Below, piece by piece: positions 19,197 through 27,779 of a DNA stretch of 64,000 nt. Source of the DNA: JABDKJ01 sp964609215 (GTDB lineage Bacteria; Bacteroidota; Bacteroidia; Flavobacteriales_D; JABDKJ01). The translations under genes and the position numbers were made by a program. Every line of letters starts with the position of its first letter. Within the stretch, counting starts at the first letter, position 1. The stretch covers positions 62,001-126,000 of the forward strand of contig CAZSQZ010000001.1 in the NCBI GenBank assembly GCA_964609215.1. Direction: 5' to 3'. The notes beneath the pieces were generated by a model that did no database searches, was not told the DNA's origin, and was given only the letters and a program-made list of their open reading frames with translations.

Positions 19197-19715
19197 CTAA
19201 AGCTCTGACAAATAGGCATCTATTTCACTTAAACTGGCTTTGACTAAAATGAATTCTCCATCGGGGCCAATTAAAAATTTAGCTGGAATGTCACTAACTC
19301 CAAAGGAAGAACCAATATCGGAAGTTGCAACTATTTTTGATATATCTACAATTTGATATTTCCAATTGAAACCAAAACGATCTGAGACTTTTTTCCAATT
19401 CTTATCGTTCCTTTCCAAAGCAACTGACAACATTTGAAAGCCATTCCCATCTTTAAATTGTTTCCCTTCATACCTTCTTTGAAGTTTAACTAAATCTTCT
19501 GCCTCTCTCAGGCAAGGTCCACACCAAGAGCCCCAAAAATCTAAGAGCACGTAATTACCTTTGAGATCCTTTAAGCTAAATGCTGAACCATCTATTAACT
19601 GAGCTTCAATTACAGGTGCCAGAGAAGCTTCTTTGATTCCAGGCTTAGGTCCAAATTTATAAACGAAGTATCCCGCAACTAGGAGGAAAGGAAGAATTCG
19701 AAGAATTTTTTTCAT
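19197..19715 (-). CDS. TlpA-family thiol-disulfide oxidoreductase
   Basis: A 172-residue thioredoxin-fold protein anchored by an N-terminal hydrophobic segment (residues 5-20). The active site is W64-C-G-P-C68 within LLDFWGSWCGPCLREAE, followed by the thioredoxin cis-proline region (VSDIPAKFLIGPDG). It likely reduces disulfides in the periplasm. It leads a probable three-gene transcript with two envelope proteins. The 211 bases upstream (19716-19926) show nothing convincing. Confidence 0.88.
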   Translation of the reverse strand: MKKILRILPFLLVAGYFVYKFGPKPGIKEASLAPVIEAQLIDGSAFSLKDLKGNYVLLDFWGSWCGPCLREAEDLVKLQRRYEGKQFKDGNGFQMLSVALERNDKNWKKVSDRFGFNWKYQIVDISKIVATSDIGSSFGVSDIPAKFLIGPDGEFILVKASLSEIDAYLSEL

Positions 19716-19926
19716 AATTTATATATGCTAAACATAAATAATAATAATGTATTGCCCTGCTCTTTAAGATCAATTTTTACTTATGATATAAAGTCCAGTT
19801 CTAAGGAAGGTCATTTAATCTTCTACTTATTTATCCTAGGCTCTTGTATTCTAATGTTCTTGAAGTTGATTAACCATGGAAATACAAGCATTACAAGACT
19901 ACAAATACATTACTAAAGAGAATAGA

Positions 19927-20391
19927 TTATTTGCCCAAAGTAATCTCTTCTGAAAAATCTACGGGTACATCAAAGTCTACACCCATAGTTTCCATGCTCA
20001 CCTTTCCTTTATATTTCACGTTCATTTTTCGATTGGCTAAAACCGCCAATAATCCACCGAGCAGCCCTTCAGATTTAAATACTTTTTTAGGATCAAACTG
20101 AACTTCAAATGGTAACTCAAATTCTCCATTACCCGGAATAGCAACACTCAAATCTTTCTTGAGTATACCCACCGATACATCATCTACCCACACTTCCATA
20201 TCCATTCCTGTAAGCGTTCCTCCAACTGGGTTTGGGTTGTAATAAACAGAAATACCTGAAACCTGTACATCATTCATTGAAATAATCTTCGCAGAAAAAT
20301 TCTTCATTTCCTTGAATTCGGGTTCTTCTGGTGCAGAACAGGAAACGAAAGTAAGCAGTATAAAAAAAGATATGTATTGTAAATATCGCAT
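19927..20391 (-). CDS. LEA type 2-like lipoprotein
   Basis: A 154-residue lipoprotein with lipobox LLTFVSC (Cys19) and one beta-sandwich resembling the LEA type 2/WHy domain: SAKIISMNDVQVSGISVYYNPNP, a conserved Asn-Pro pair after strand two, then WVDDVSVGILKKDLSVAIPGNGEFELPFEVQFDP. Such lipoproteins are common in Bacteroidota; their role is unknown. It is transcribed alone. Confidence 0.6.
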   Translation of the reverse strand: MRYLQYISFFILLTFVSCSAPEEPEFKEMKNFSAKIISMNDVQVSGISVYYNPNPVGGTLTGMDMEVWVDDVSVGILKKDLSVAIPGNGEFELPFEVQFDPKKVFKSEGLLGGLLAVLANRKMNVKYKGKVSMETMGVDFDVPVDFSEEITLGK

Positions 20392-20507
20392 GTCTTAAAA
20401 TTAGATGGAATACGGATATGCTCCTCCATTATTTTTTACAGAAACTAAGGACGAAATGTTTGTTTTCTGTAAGCAAATGATCGAACTATTCGATTAATAA
20501 ATCACCT

Positions 20508-21587
20508 TCAATTAAAATTCAAATCGAATGCACCGGCACTTATATTTACCTTAAAAGCTTCCTTTGCTCCAGCATCTAACATTGCATTCATCACCTCTTC
20601 TTCTTTTCTGGGAGCAATAGCTACCACACAACCTCCTCCTCCTGAACCTACTAATTTTGCACCAAGAGCTCCAGCCTGAAGTGCTGCAACAACTATATCA
20701 TCTATTTCCTTTGGGCTTACATTCAAATTTTTGCTAAGTACCCAATGATGTTTGGTCATTAATGCTCCTAACTTTTCCCAATCTACTTTTTCTGCCTTTA
20801 GCTCTAGAATAGCCGATCGAGTAATATCATGATTTAAAACTGAGGAGGTCAGAAAGTTTTGTTCTTCAGAATTGAAGAACATTAGATGATTTTTGACATC
20901 CTGAAAACTAGCCTTGAAAGGGTCAAAATTGGGAATTTTCTTCTGGGCTACCTCCATGGCTTCCTGCCCTTTTTGTTTTGCATATTTTAAAACATCCAAG
21001 GTCTTTTTTTCAATCCCTGAATTTGCAATGATCAAGCCTGGAACATCTTTTTCAATTGCCATTACCTCAAAAGGTGGTCTTGTTTGAATAAACTGAGTAC
21101 CACCAAAAGAGATACTAAACTGATCCATATTTCCACCTGGCTCACCATGTTCAGTAACTTCGGCATGATATATCATTTGCGCCAAATCTTTACACTTGAT
21201 ATCCATATTACGAGATTTGAGCAAAAAAATGAGCCAAGCAGCAGACAATGCACTACTACTGGAAAGGCCTGCATTAATAGGGATTTTTCCTGTTATTTCT
21301 AAATCAAAACCTTTTTCAAACTTTATCCCTTTTCTTCTCAGTAAACGAATTGCCGAAGCAAAATAATTACGCCTTTCTATTTTTTGAAAATTGTCATTCA
21401 AATCTAAAATACTTTGTGTACCAATATCCGGCATTTGTATGTTGAAGACTCTACTATCATTTTCTTTAGCTTTAAGGTTGATGAACTTGTCAATTGCACA
21501 AGCAATTACGGGCAAACCCAAATAATCTTGATGGTCTCCAAAAAGACAAATTCTAGCAGGAGCTTTTACCGATATTTCTTTAATCAT
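20508..21587 (-). CDS. GHMP-family sugar kinase (galactokinase-like)
   Basis: A 359-residue GHMP kinase. Visible motifs are the N-terminal VKAPARICLFGDHQDYLG (motif 1, galactokinase-like sugar-binding), the phosphate loop PINAGLSSSSALSAAW (motif 2), and C-terminal GAKLVGSGGGGCVVAI (motif 3). The residues G-D-H-x-D-Y around the substrate site suggest a hexose or hexosamine substrate. It begins three bases after a GH109-like enzyme gene, so it may phosphorylate the sugar released by it, for example galactose or N-acetylgalactosamine; this is inference from context. Confidence 0.8.
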   Translation of the reverse strand: MIKEISVKAPARICLFGDHQDYLGLPVIACAIDKFINLKAKENDSRVFNIQMPDIGTQSILDLNDNFQKIERRNYFASAIRLLRRKGIKFEKGFDLEITGKIPINAGLSSSSALSAAWLIFLLKSRNMDIKCKDLAQMIYHAEVTEHGEPGGNMDQFSISFGGTQFIQTRPPFEVMAIEKDVPGLIIANSGIEKKTLDVLKYAKQKGQEAMEVAQKKIPNFDPFKASFQDVKNHLMFFNSEEQNFLTSSVLNHDITRSAILELKAEKVDWEKLGALMTKHHWVLSKNLNVSPKEIDDIVVAALQAGALGAKLVGSGGGGCVVAIAPRKEEEVMNAMLDAGAKEAFKVNISAGAFDLNFN

Positions 21588-21590
21588 TAA

Positions 21591-22985
21591 TCAACTTAAA
21601 GCTCTCATGATTTCCAAATCTCTTTTCTTTTTCCAAGAACCGCCCGTAAAATCAGGAACTTTTACAGAAGCACTTTCATTGGCTACTGAAACTTCAGAAA
21701 GAGGTGTAATTGCACTCCACATAACTCCATCATAAACATTTAAATCTAAGGGAAGACCCAAGTTTAAGCATCGAATAAGGCGATACATCATTACAAAATC
21801 CATTCCTCCATGGCCTTGTTTAAATTGGGCTGAAATGGATTTTAGTTTTTTAATCATAGGATGTTCATGTTTCGCATACATACTTTGATAATCTTCTTTG
21901 CTTAGCCATTCATGGCCCCAAAATTTCAAATCATCTGGATCATCAAAATATAACTTACTCGGGTATCCTTGATGCACCGCCTTTGTTCCAACAACTTTAT
22001 TAATTCGAGAATAAGGCTGACCCGAATGCACATCGAATTGCAACATTATGGTCTTTCCTTTCGCTGTTTTAATCATGGTAGTATTCATGTCACCACATAT
22101 AATCTTTTCTGTCCGTACATTTTGTCTTGAAGCAGATTGAGTTAGGTTTAATTCTCTAGAGCTCATAGAACTCAAATGATCAAAGGTGTCTCCTCTTCCT
22201 ATATTCATATAGGTACTTATGGGGCCCAAGCCGTGTGTGGTATAAAAATTTCCATTTCTACTTTCATGTTCTTTTAATCTCCATTTCCCTTGATAATAAG
22301 TATCACTCAGCAGCAAGGCACGTAGATCATGGAGATAGGCTCCCTCTGCATGTGTAAGGTCTCCAAAGACTCCATTTTGAATCATATTAAGTACGAAAAG
22401 CTCTTCACCATTGTAGCAACAATTTTCAATCATTATGCAATGCTTCTGTGTCTCTTCTGCAGTTTTTACAAGTGACCAACAATCTTCCAATGTATATGCG
22501 ATGGGAACTTCACAGGACACATGTTTTCCTTTTTGCATTCCGTAAATACACATCTCAGCATGCAAGTGCCAGGGTGTACAAATAAGTAAAAGATCAATAT
22601 CTTTTCTCTTAGCCAATTTCTTCCAATGTTTCTCATCTTTACAATAGGTCTTTGGCTTTTTCTTTTGATACTTGGAGAGTTTCTCAATGGTCTTGTCGCA
22701 ATTATCTTGAAGCAAATCTGACATGGCTACAACCTCGGCATGTTCATTTTCAATGAGCCAATAGAGCATTTCTGTTAGTGTCTTCCCTCTATTGCCAATA
22801 CCAATAATTCCCACTCTTACTTTCTCAATTGGCTCTGCTTTCAAGCCAATAGCTGTTCCCTGAGCCATGTAGTCTTTTTGGAGTGTTTGAATATCTGATT
22901 GTATCAATTCTGCATTAGAGGAAAATGGAATAGCTGAAGCTGCTCCCAGACCAGCTATTGATTTCAGGAAAGTCTTTCTTTTCAA
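21591..22985 (-). CDS. Gfo/Idh/MocA-fold enzyme, GH109-like (alpha-N-acetylgalactosaminidase type)
   Basis: A 464-residue exported NAD-dependent protein. The signal sequence begins MKRKTFLKSIAGLGAASA, a KR variant of the Tat motif. The Rossmann loop is VGIIGIGNRGKTL. Segments ENCCYNGEELFVLNM and TTHGLGPISTYMNIGRGD match the blocks seen in glycoside hydrolase family 109, which use NAD for a redox-assisted cleavage of alpha-GalNAc. The start is TTG at 22985; the frame reaches an upstream stop without an ATG. A GHMP kinase follows by three bases. Confidence 0.78.
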   Translation of the reverse strand: MKRKTFLKSIAGLGAASAIPFSSNAELIQSDIQTLQKDYMAQGTAIGLKAEPIEKVRVGIIGIGNRGKTLTEMLYWLIENEHAEVVAMSDLLQDNCDKTIEKLSKYQKKKPKTYCKDEKHWKKLAKRKDIDLLLICTPWHLHAEMCIYGMQKGKHVSCEVPIAYTLEDCWSLVKTAEETQKHCIMIENCCYNGEELFVLNMIQNGVFGDLTHAEGAYLHDLRALLLSDTYYQGKWRLKEHESRNGNFYTTHGLGPISTYMNIGRGDTFDHLSSMSSRELNLTQSASRQNVRTEKIICGDMNTTMIKTAKGKTIMLQFDVHSGQPYSRINKVVGTKAVHQGYPSKLYFDDPDDLKFWGHEWLSKEDYQSMYAKHEHPMIKKLKSISAQFKQGHGGMDFVMMYRLIRCLNLGLPLDLNVYDGVMWSAITPLSEVSVANESASVKVPDFTGGSWKKKRDLEIMRALS

Positions 22986-23229
22986 AATGATTTGTTTAGA
23001 AGGACAAGTTAAGAATCTAAAGGGCTAATAGCGAACCGTACATTTAAATTTCTTTGGGCGGAATTAATTATGTGAACGATAAAAATCTGAGCTATTGCCT
23101 CATTTTCAAATGCGTCATAATTAAATAATATGCTTGCCAAAGACCCAGAAATTTTATTTGCAATTATTCATGCCTTCCTAAATCTTCAAAAATTAAGCTC
23201 TAAATAAATATTTAGGTAGTTTGAATTGG

Positions 23230-24483
23230 CTATTTATTTCTTAGCGGAGAACTATTTCCTCCAACCACTGCATCTGTTCCTACCGCCCGAGCCGCTGGCT
23301 TCTTTTTTTCTGCATTGGGCCATGTCATTTCAACGAAAGTAGTTCCATTGTTCTTTTTTGCCGCAGTAAATTTATTGACATCCAGAACCACCAAATGAAT
23401 TTTACCTTTTACCCTTTTGTGCTTAGCTTTCAGTATTTTGATGGATTCTTCCTTAATCTGTTTATCTGTTTTTCCACTAGCACTGGCTATTGACTTAAAG
23501 GGCCAAGGATTGCGCTTATTGTATATATAAACAACTACCTTTCTCGCAGCTTTATTAATTGCTCTTGTAGTTTCCAGTTGTAATAGAGCTTTATTAATTT
23601 GATCTGCAACAGTAGACATGTTAGTGGTAGTAACTGCTTTTACTTCTTCCGATCTGGTTACCTTATTTACATGTCCTACAATATCGGACTCGTTGTTATT
23701 ATTTCTACCCAATCTCATTTCATTCCCCTTGCCTTTATCATTTGCTTCTTCATGATATAAAACTCTTCTGAGTTCTGCGTCTGAACCAGCTGCTTCCTGA
23801 TGATAATGCACGGCCCAATTCAACAACCCATTTGCATATTTATTCTTCTCTGATGCTGGATTAATTCCTTTTACTTCCGTGGTATAGGCTTTAAAATTAT
23901 CCTCGAGTTGTTTATTAATTTCAAAGAGTGCTTCCGATTTCTTTAAATCTGCCTTTGCTGCTCTCTGAACAATTTTTTGAGGATTAGTTCTATGTGGTTT
24001 ATTCAAGTTGGAACTGCGTTTTTCTTCATTTACTTGTTTTAGTTGCAATCCAGTACTTATAGGATTACTCATAAGTTGAGTAGCTTTGGATCCCATAACA
24101 TCCGCTTCTTTCTCCAAGCTTTGATCATCATTTACATGCATTCCATTCATCTGCTTTGTTGGTTGTACCCTGCCTTGTTTTTGCTGTACACTATGCCAAG
24201 CCTCATGAGCTAAATGCTTTTCCTGACCAGGGGATATATGAATGTTAGACCCTTGAGCAAAAGCATGTGCTCCAACCTTTGCAGGTTTGGATGAATTATA
24301 GTGTACCCGAGTATCACTCATATCCATTCCAGATAACTTTTCCATACCAGATTTAAGACCATCAGGCAGCCCTGTTTTATTTCTTTGTATTGGGCGCTTA
24401 TCAGGAATGGCCATAGCGTTTGAAGATTCCGTTTTCTTACTTTCTGAAGTAGGCTTCGACTTCCTAATTAATGAATCATGCAT
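23230..24483 (-). CDS. eCIS-core (DUF4157) protein, putative nuclease effector
   Basis: A 417-residue protein, last gene of the injection-system operon. Residues about 38-130 are the eCIS-core/DUF4157 domain: LPDGLKSGMEKLSGMDMSDTRVH, GAHAFAQGSNIHISPG, the metallopeptidase-like HEAWH (93-97) and a downstream E-K-E-A-D (124-128) third-ligand pattern. DUF4157 is found on cargo and accessory proteins of contractile injection systems. The C-terminal half (about 215-390) is not recognised by family, but the order SDIVG (D267), EVK (E280, K282) and Q295 in a following helix, then a KVVVYIYN strand, resembles a PD-(D/E)XK nuclease fold. A lysine-rich tail ends the protein. A DNA-damaging toxin is plausible. 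Confidence 0.75.
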   Translation of the reverse strand: MHDSLIRKSKPTSESKKTESSNAMAIPDKRPIQRNKTGLPDGLKSGMEKLSGMDMSDTRVHYNSSKPAKVGAHAFAQGSNIHISPGQEKHLAHEAWHSVQQKQGRVQPTKQMNGMHVNDDQSLEKEADVMGSKATQLMSNPISTGLQLKQVNEEKRSSNLNKPHRTNPQKIVQRAAKADLKKSEALFEINKQLEDNFKAYTTEVKGINPASEKNKYANGLLNWAVHYHQEAAGSDAELRRVLYHEEANDKGKGNEMRLGRNNNNESDIVGHVNKVTRSEEVKAVTTTNMSTVADQINKALLQLETTRAINKAARKVVVYIYNKRNPWPFKSIASASGKTDKQIKEESIKILKAKHKRVKGKIHLVVLDVNKFTAAKKNNGTTFVEMTWPNAEKKKPAARAVGTDAVVGGNSSPLRNK

Positions 24484-24520
24484 ATCCTTTATTATTGATG
24501 TATTAGATGAACATTCCCAT

Positions 24521-25879
24521 TTATAATCCTATAAAAGCAAGGGTCTTATTCTCCTTTTTAAACTCTCTTCTCAATCCTTCAAACAGTTCGGATTTTTTTA
24601 CCTCATTAGTGTTTCTTTTAATCGCTGAAAGCGCGCAATATCTTAATACATTTATTATTGCTCCTCCTGCCAATTCATATTCTTCTGCAAGCTTCCATAA
24701 GTCAATATCATTTTCTAAAGTGCAGGTACCTGAAAAAGCATTTTGCCACAATTGAAAACGCTGTTCTACGGAAGGAATATCGAAATGGATCATGGATTGA
24801 AATCTTCTTGTAAAGGCTTCATCAATATTTGATTTAAGATTGGAAGCCAGTATTACAATGCCCGGGAAATCTTCAATTCTTTGAAGCAGGTAACCTGTCT
24901 GATGATTCGCATGTCTATCATTTGAACTGCTTGTTGGTGTTCTTTGGCTAAAAAGTGAATCGGCCTCATCAAAAAATAAAATCCAGTCCTTATACTGAGC
25001 AGTATCAAAAACCCTAGATAGATTCTTTTCAGTTTCTCCAATATACTTTGAAACAACCATTGATAAATCTATTCTAAAGACATCCTTTCCTGTTTCCTTA
25101 CCCAAAAGAGATGCTGTTAATGTTTTACCAGTGCCTGGTGGACCAAAAAACAAAGTTCTATAACCGGGTTTAATCTTCTTTTCTAAACCCCAATCATTCA
25201 TAAGGGTATCTTGATGCTCAATCCAAGTCTTGATTTCCGTAATTTGATCCATTACATGATCTTCTAAAATCAAATCATTCCAATTAAGTTGGGTATTGAT
25301 TTTTTGCGCAGGAAAACTTGAACTTAATTTCGGTGTTTTCTTTTCTCCGTAAATAAAAAAGTGAATCCATGATGATGAAATACTTAAGACTCCGCTCCAG
25401 CGTGGAAGATGGTCTTCAACGTGTTTTAAATGGAGTACCTGTTCTTTCATCAAGATTCCATCGGAATCGAATAGTTCAAAAACTTTAGATTGGAGAAAAG
25501 GTTGAGTTGAAGCGATTAAAAATAAAAGGGTTTGTCCTGTCGGAAGGAAGCCACTAAAACTAGAATCGGAAATTCCTCCAAACTCAGTAAAGCTCTTATC
25601 TATGATTTGGTTCTTCCCGAAAAAAACATCTAGTGATTCTGGTGAAAGGTGAGGAGTAAAAGCAAGCACCAGAGCTAACCTACCGTAAATATCCAATTCC
25701 CATTCTTTGATTTTATTGGCATAAGGACTATCGTTTAGCTCAAGGTTTGTGCGAGGAATATCTTCCCAACTTTTCTCATGCCCATCATGCTTTAAATAAC
25801 TGCAAATAGCTTGATCAATTACCTGAGTTAGCCAATCAATTTCATCCCTTAATGTTTGAATATTTGAATCAATCGCCAT
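24521..25879 (-). CDS. eCIS AAA+ ATPase (Afp15/Pvc15-like)
   Basis: A 452-residue protein with a unique N-terminal region (about 1-195) followed by a classical AAA+ module: Walker A GPPGTGKT (246-253), Walker B LFFDEAD (301-307), and an arginine-finger region EAFTRRF. ATPases of this type are conserved in Afp, PVC and related eCIS, where the ATPase is cytoplasmic and required for cargo loading or assembly. The start overlaps the upstream 309-aa gene by 11 bases, and the DUF4157 gene follows by 37 bases. Confidence 0.9.
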   Translation of the reverse strand: MAIDSNIQTLRDEIDWLTQVIDQAICSYLKHDGHEKSWEDIPRTNLELNDSPYANKIKEWELDIYGRLALVLAFTPHLSPESLDVFFGKNQIIDKSFTEFGGISDSSFSGFLPTGQTLLFLIASTQPFLQSKVFELFDSDGILMKEQVLHLKHVEDHLPRWSGVLSISSSWIHFFIYGEKKTPKLSSSFPAQKINTQLNWNDLILEDHVMDQITEIKTWIEHQDTLMNDWGLEKKIKPGYRTLFFGPPGTGKTLTASLLGKETGKDVFRIDLSMVVSKYIGETEKNLSRVFDTAQYKDWILFFDEADSLFSQRTPTSSSNDRHANHQTGYLLQRIEDFPGIVILASNLKSNIDEAFTRRFQSMIHFDIPSVEQRFQLWQNAFSGTCTLENDIDLWKLAEEYELAGGAIINVLRYCALSAIKRNTNEVKKSELFEGLRREFKKENKTLAFIGL

Positions 25880-26798
25880 AATGTAAATTGAATTTTGCTA
25901 CATCATCCATTGTAGCATCTACCCATTTAAAATGTTGAAGTGCATTATTGATATTTAATTGTGTACTAATGATAACATCCACCAAATCCCAAACTACATT
26001 TTGTCCTAAGTGGGAAAAATTAAATTGATCATTGCCATGAAATTCATAGTCATAAAATTCCTTTGCCCAATCGACCAATTCGCTCTCATTTTCAGATATA
26101 TTTTGAAAGTAAGCATCTGATATTTCCTCTCGAAGAATCAACTTTTTTGCTTTAAAAAAATTAGGTGCCCTACCTTCTCTATTTGTATAAACTTCCATTC
26201 CCTTGGACATGATTGCCTGAGAGGATGAATCCCCAAAAACATCAACTAATCCAATATCATTTTCTGCTGAGATAACCTCCAATTCTCCATCATGTTGGCC
26301 CGAAACAGCTAAGGTCCAATGTTCAGCAGAAACGACCTCAGTCACAATATAGAGCTCCCTAAAGGAGTACTCACTTTGCGTGAACTTAACAAGCAGTTTA
26401 TCTTTGATGTGATCCCAGTTCAATATTCTCACTGACTCAGGTTTATGAGCAGAAAAAGAAAAACTACCAGGGTTCACATAACGCAGCAATTGTTTGGTGA
26501 AATTATATGCTTTCTCTCCATAGTCATTATTGATTACTTCACGAACTGCATACTCTTTTTTAAAGCCTTCACTCATCTTCCAGGAGTAATTTGTCAATCT
26601 TACTCCCTTCTTGTTTATCCTGGTGTGTTCTTCGTCTATAAAGCCTTCCTTGTAAAGGTTTCCAAGACGAATCATTCTTCCATTCTTTATCTGAAAAAAA
26701 TCTCCTGGAAAAACAATTTGAGTGATTGGGTTTGCAGGAATATATCCATTTGTGCTTAGATAGAATTTTCTATAAAATGTACTTAAATTACTACTCAT
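25869..26798 (-). CDS. Unknown eCIS-linked protein, possible gasdermin-like fold
   Basis: A 309-residue soluble protein with no signal peptide and no family I can name with certainty. It lies between two coiled-coil eCIS proteins and the AAA+ ATPase, overlapping the ATPase gene by 11 bases, so it is co-expressed with the particle. Sequence features are an N-terminal GYIPANPITQ (18-27) then PGDFFQI (31-37) and RMIRLGNL (41-48), a central beta-rich region, an IVTEVVSAEHWTLAV strand (141-155) followed by KGMEVYT and FFKAKKLIL, and an acidic helical C-terminus. The TEV strand followed by a charged strand and a late hydrophobic strand recalls the gasdermin pore-forming domain. Homology is not established; it could equally be an adaptor or immunity protein. 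Confidence 0.5.
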   Translation of the reverse strand: MSSNLSTFYRKFYLSTNGYIPANPITQIVFPGDFFQIKNGRMIRLGNLYKEGFIDEEHTRINKKGVRLTNYSWKMSEGFKKEYAVREVINNDYGEKAYNFTKQLLRYVNPGSFSFSAHKPESVRILNWDHIKDKLLVKFTQSEYSFRELYIVTEVVSAEHWTLAVSGQHDGELEVISAENDIGLVDVFGDSSSQAIMSKGMEVYTNREGRAPNFFKAKKLILREEISDAYFQNISENESELVDWAKEFYDYEFHGNDQFNFSHLGQNVVWDLVDVIISTQLNINNALQHFKWVDATMDDVAKFNLHYGD

Positions 26799-26855
26799 TG
26801 TTCTGTTTGTTGAAACTCATAAAAAGATCAAAACTCCAAATGAGATTATGCTTAT

Positions 26856-27731
26856 TTATGATGCCAAAGCAGCAGCTCTAGCAGCAGCATATCCAGATTC
26901 TAAAGATTGCAGTTTAACCGTTGCTCTATCTAGTTTACTCTTGGCCTTGTTTAATTGATCCTCTGTTTTATCATTAGCTGATAGTGCTTCGTTATAATCC
27001 TTTACTGCCTTATCATATGCACTGTTAAGTAAACCCAGAACAGATTTAGAGTCCACCTCTTTCTTGTTCTCAGCATTATTATCATTATCGGTATCAGAAT
27101 TCTTATCATCAGCCTCTGGCTTTTCCTTTTCCTTTTTTCCTTCTAACGATTCCAGTAAATCCTTAGACATAACATATTGTAGTGTGGAAGCAGATTGTGC
27201 TTCTGCACTTGACGATACTGAGGCGTAACAAGCTTCTAAAGCTGTTAATGTCAGTGCAATTGCTTTATTGGCATCCTTCCCACTTTGTTCGGCTTTTTCA
27301 ACCAAATCATCTGAAATAATTGGATTTAAGGCTTTCTTCTTTGCAATTAAATTTGCTAACTTATTAATGACCTCAGTCGAAAAAATTAACTGATCAATGA
27401 CCACCTTTATTTTCTTAGCCAATTTGTTGACTTCAACATTAGCTAAAGCTGCTTCATTATAGGTAGCATTGGACTGAAATTTTAAATCCTTTGCACTATG
27501 TATAATTTGATCAATCAAGTTCTTATTACTTAAAGCTTGGATCTGTTTGTTATTCTCTCTTTGCAATATCTCTTCAAACTCATTTGATTTGGCACTTAAA
27601 GAATCTACAATAGCTTGATATTGTTGTACTTCTCGTGTTGCTTCCAGAACCTGAATTTGGAGACCATCTAATTCACTTTTCTTGGCTTCTGTTATCGCAT
27701 ATGCTTTGGGGGGAAATTCTACTATTGACAT
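26856..27731 (-). CDS. Coiled-coil protein of the eCIS operon, unknown role
   Basis: A 291-residue, almost wholly helical protein without a signal peptide. A coiled-coil N-terminal half (about 14-105) is followed by a helical Ala/Ser-rich region, an acidic Asn/Asp/Glu/Lys linker (about 198-227), and an Ala-rich helix to the C-terminus. Its composition is like the N-terminal part of the larger coiled-coil protein upstream, suggesting a common origin. It sits 48 bases after that gene and 57 bases before the 309-aa gene. Possible roles are a fibre, chaperone, or inner-tube cargo; none is shown by sequence. Confidence 0.6.
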   Translation of the reverse strand: MSIVEFPPKAYAITEAKKSELDGLQIQVLEATREVQQYQAIVDSLSAKSNEFEEILQRENNKQIQALSNKNLIDQIIHSAKDLKFQSNATYNEAALANVEVNKLAKKIKVVIDQLIFSTEVINKLANLIAKKKALNPIISDDLVEKAEQSGKDANKAIALTLTALEACYASVSSSAEAQSASTLQYVMSKDLLESLEGKKEKEKPEADDKNSDTDNDNNAENKKEVDSKSVLGLLNSAYDKAVKDYNEALSANDKTEDQLNKAKSKLDRATVKLQSLESGYAAARAAALAS

Positions 27732-27779
27732 AATTTCAAATTTTTATTTAATGATTAAATTCTTTTAATAAAGAGGCTT

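Noticed and set aside
19725..19916. A 63-codon plus-strand reading frame between TlpA and the LEA2 gene
   Set aside because: No family resemblance, no promoter or ribosome binding site, and a composition typical of random AT-rich DNA.
23200..23215. AT-rich hairpin CTAAATAAATATTTAG downstream of the eCIS operon as terminator
   Set aside because: The stem is only A/T pairs and is not followed by a T-run on the minus strand, so it is not convincing as a terminator.
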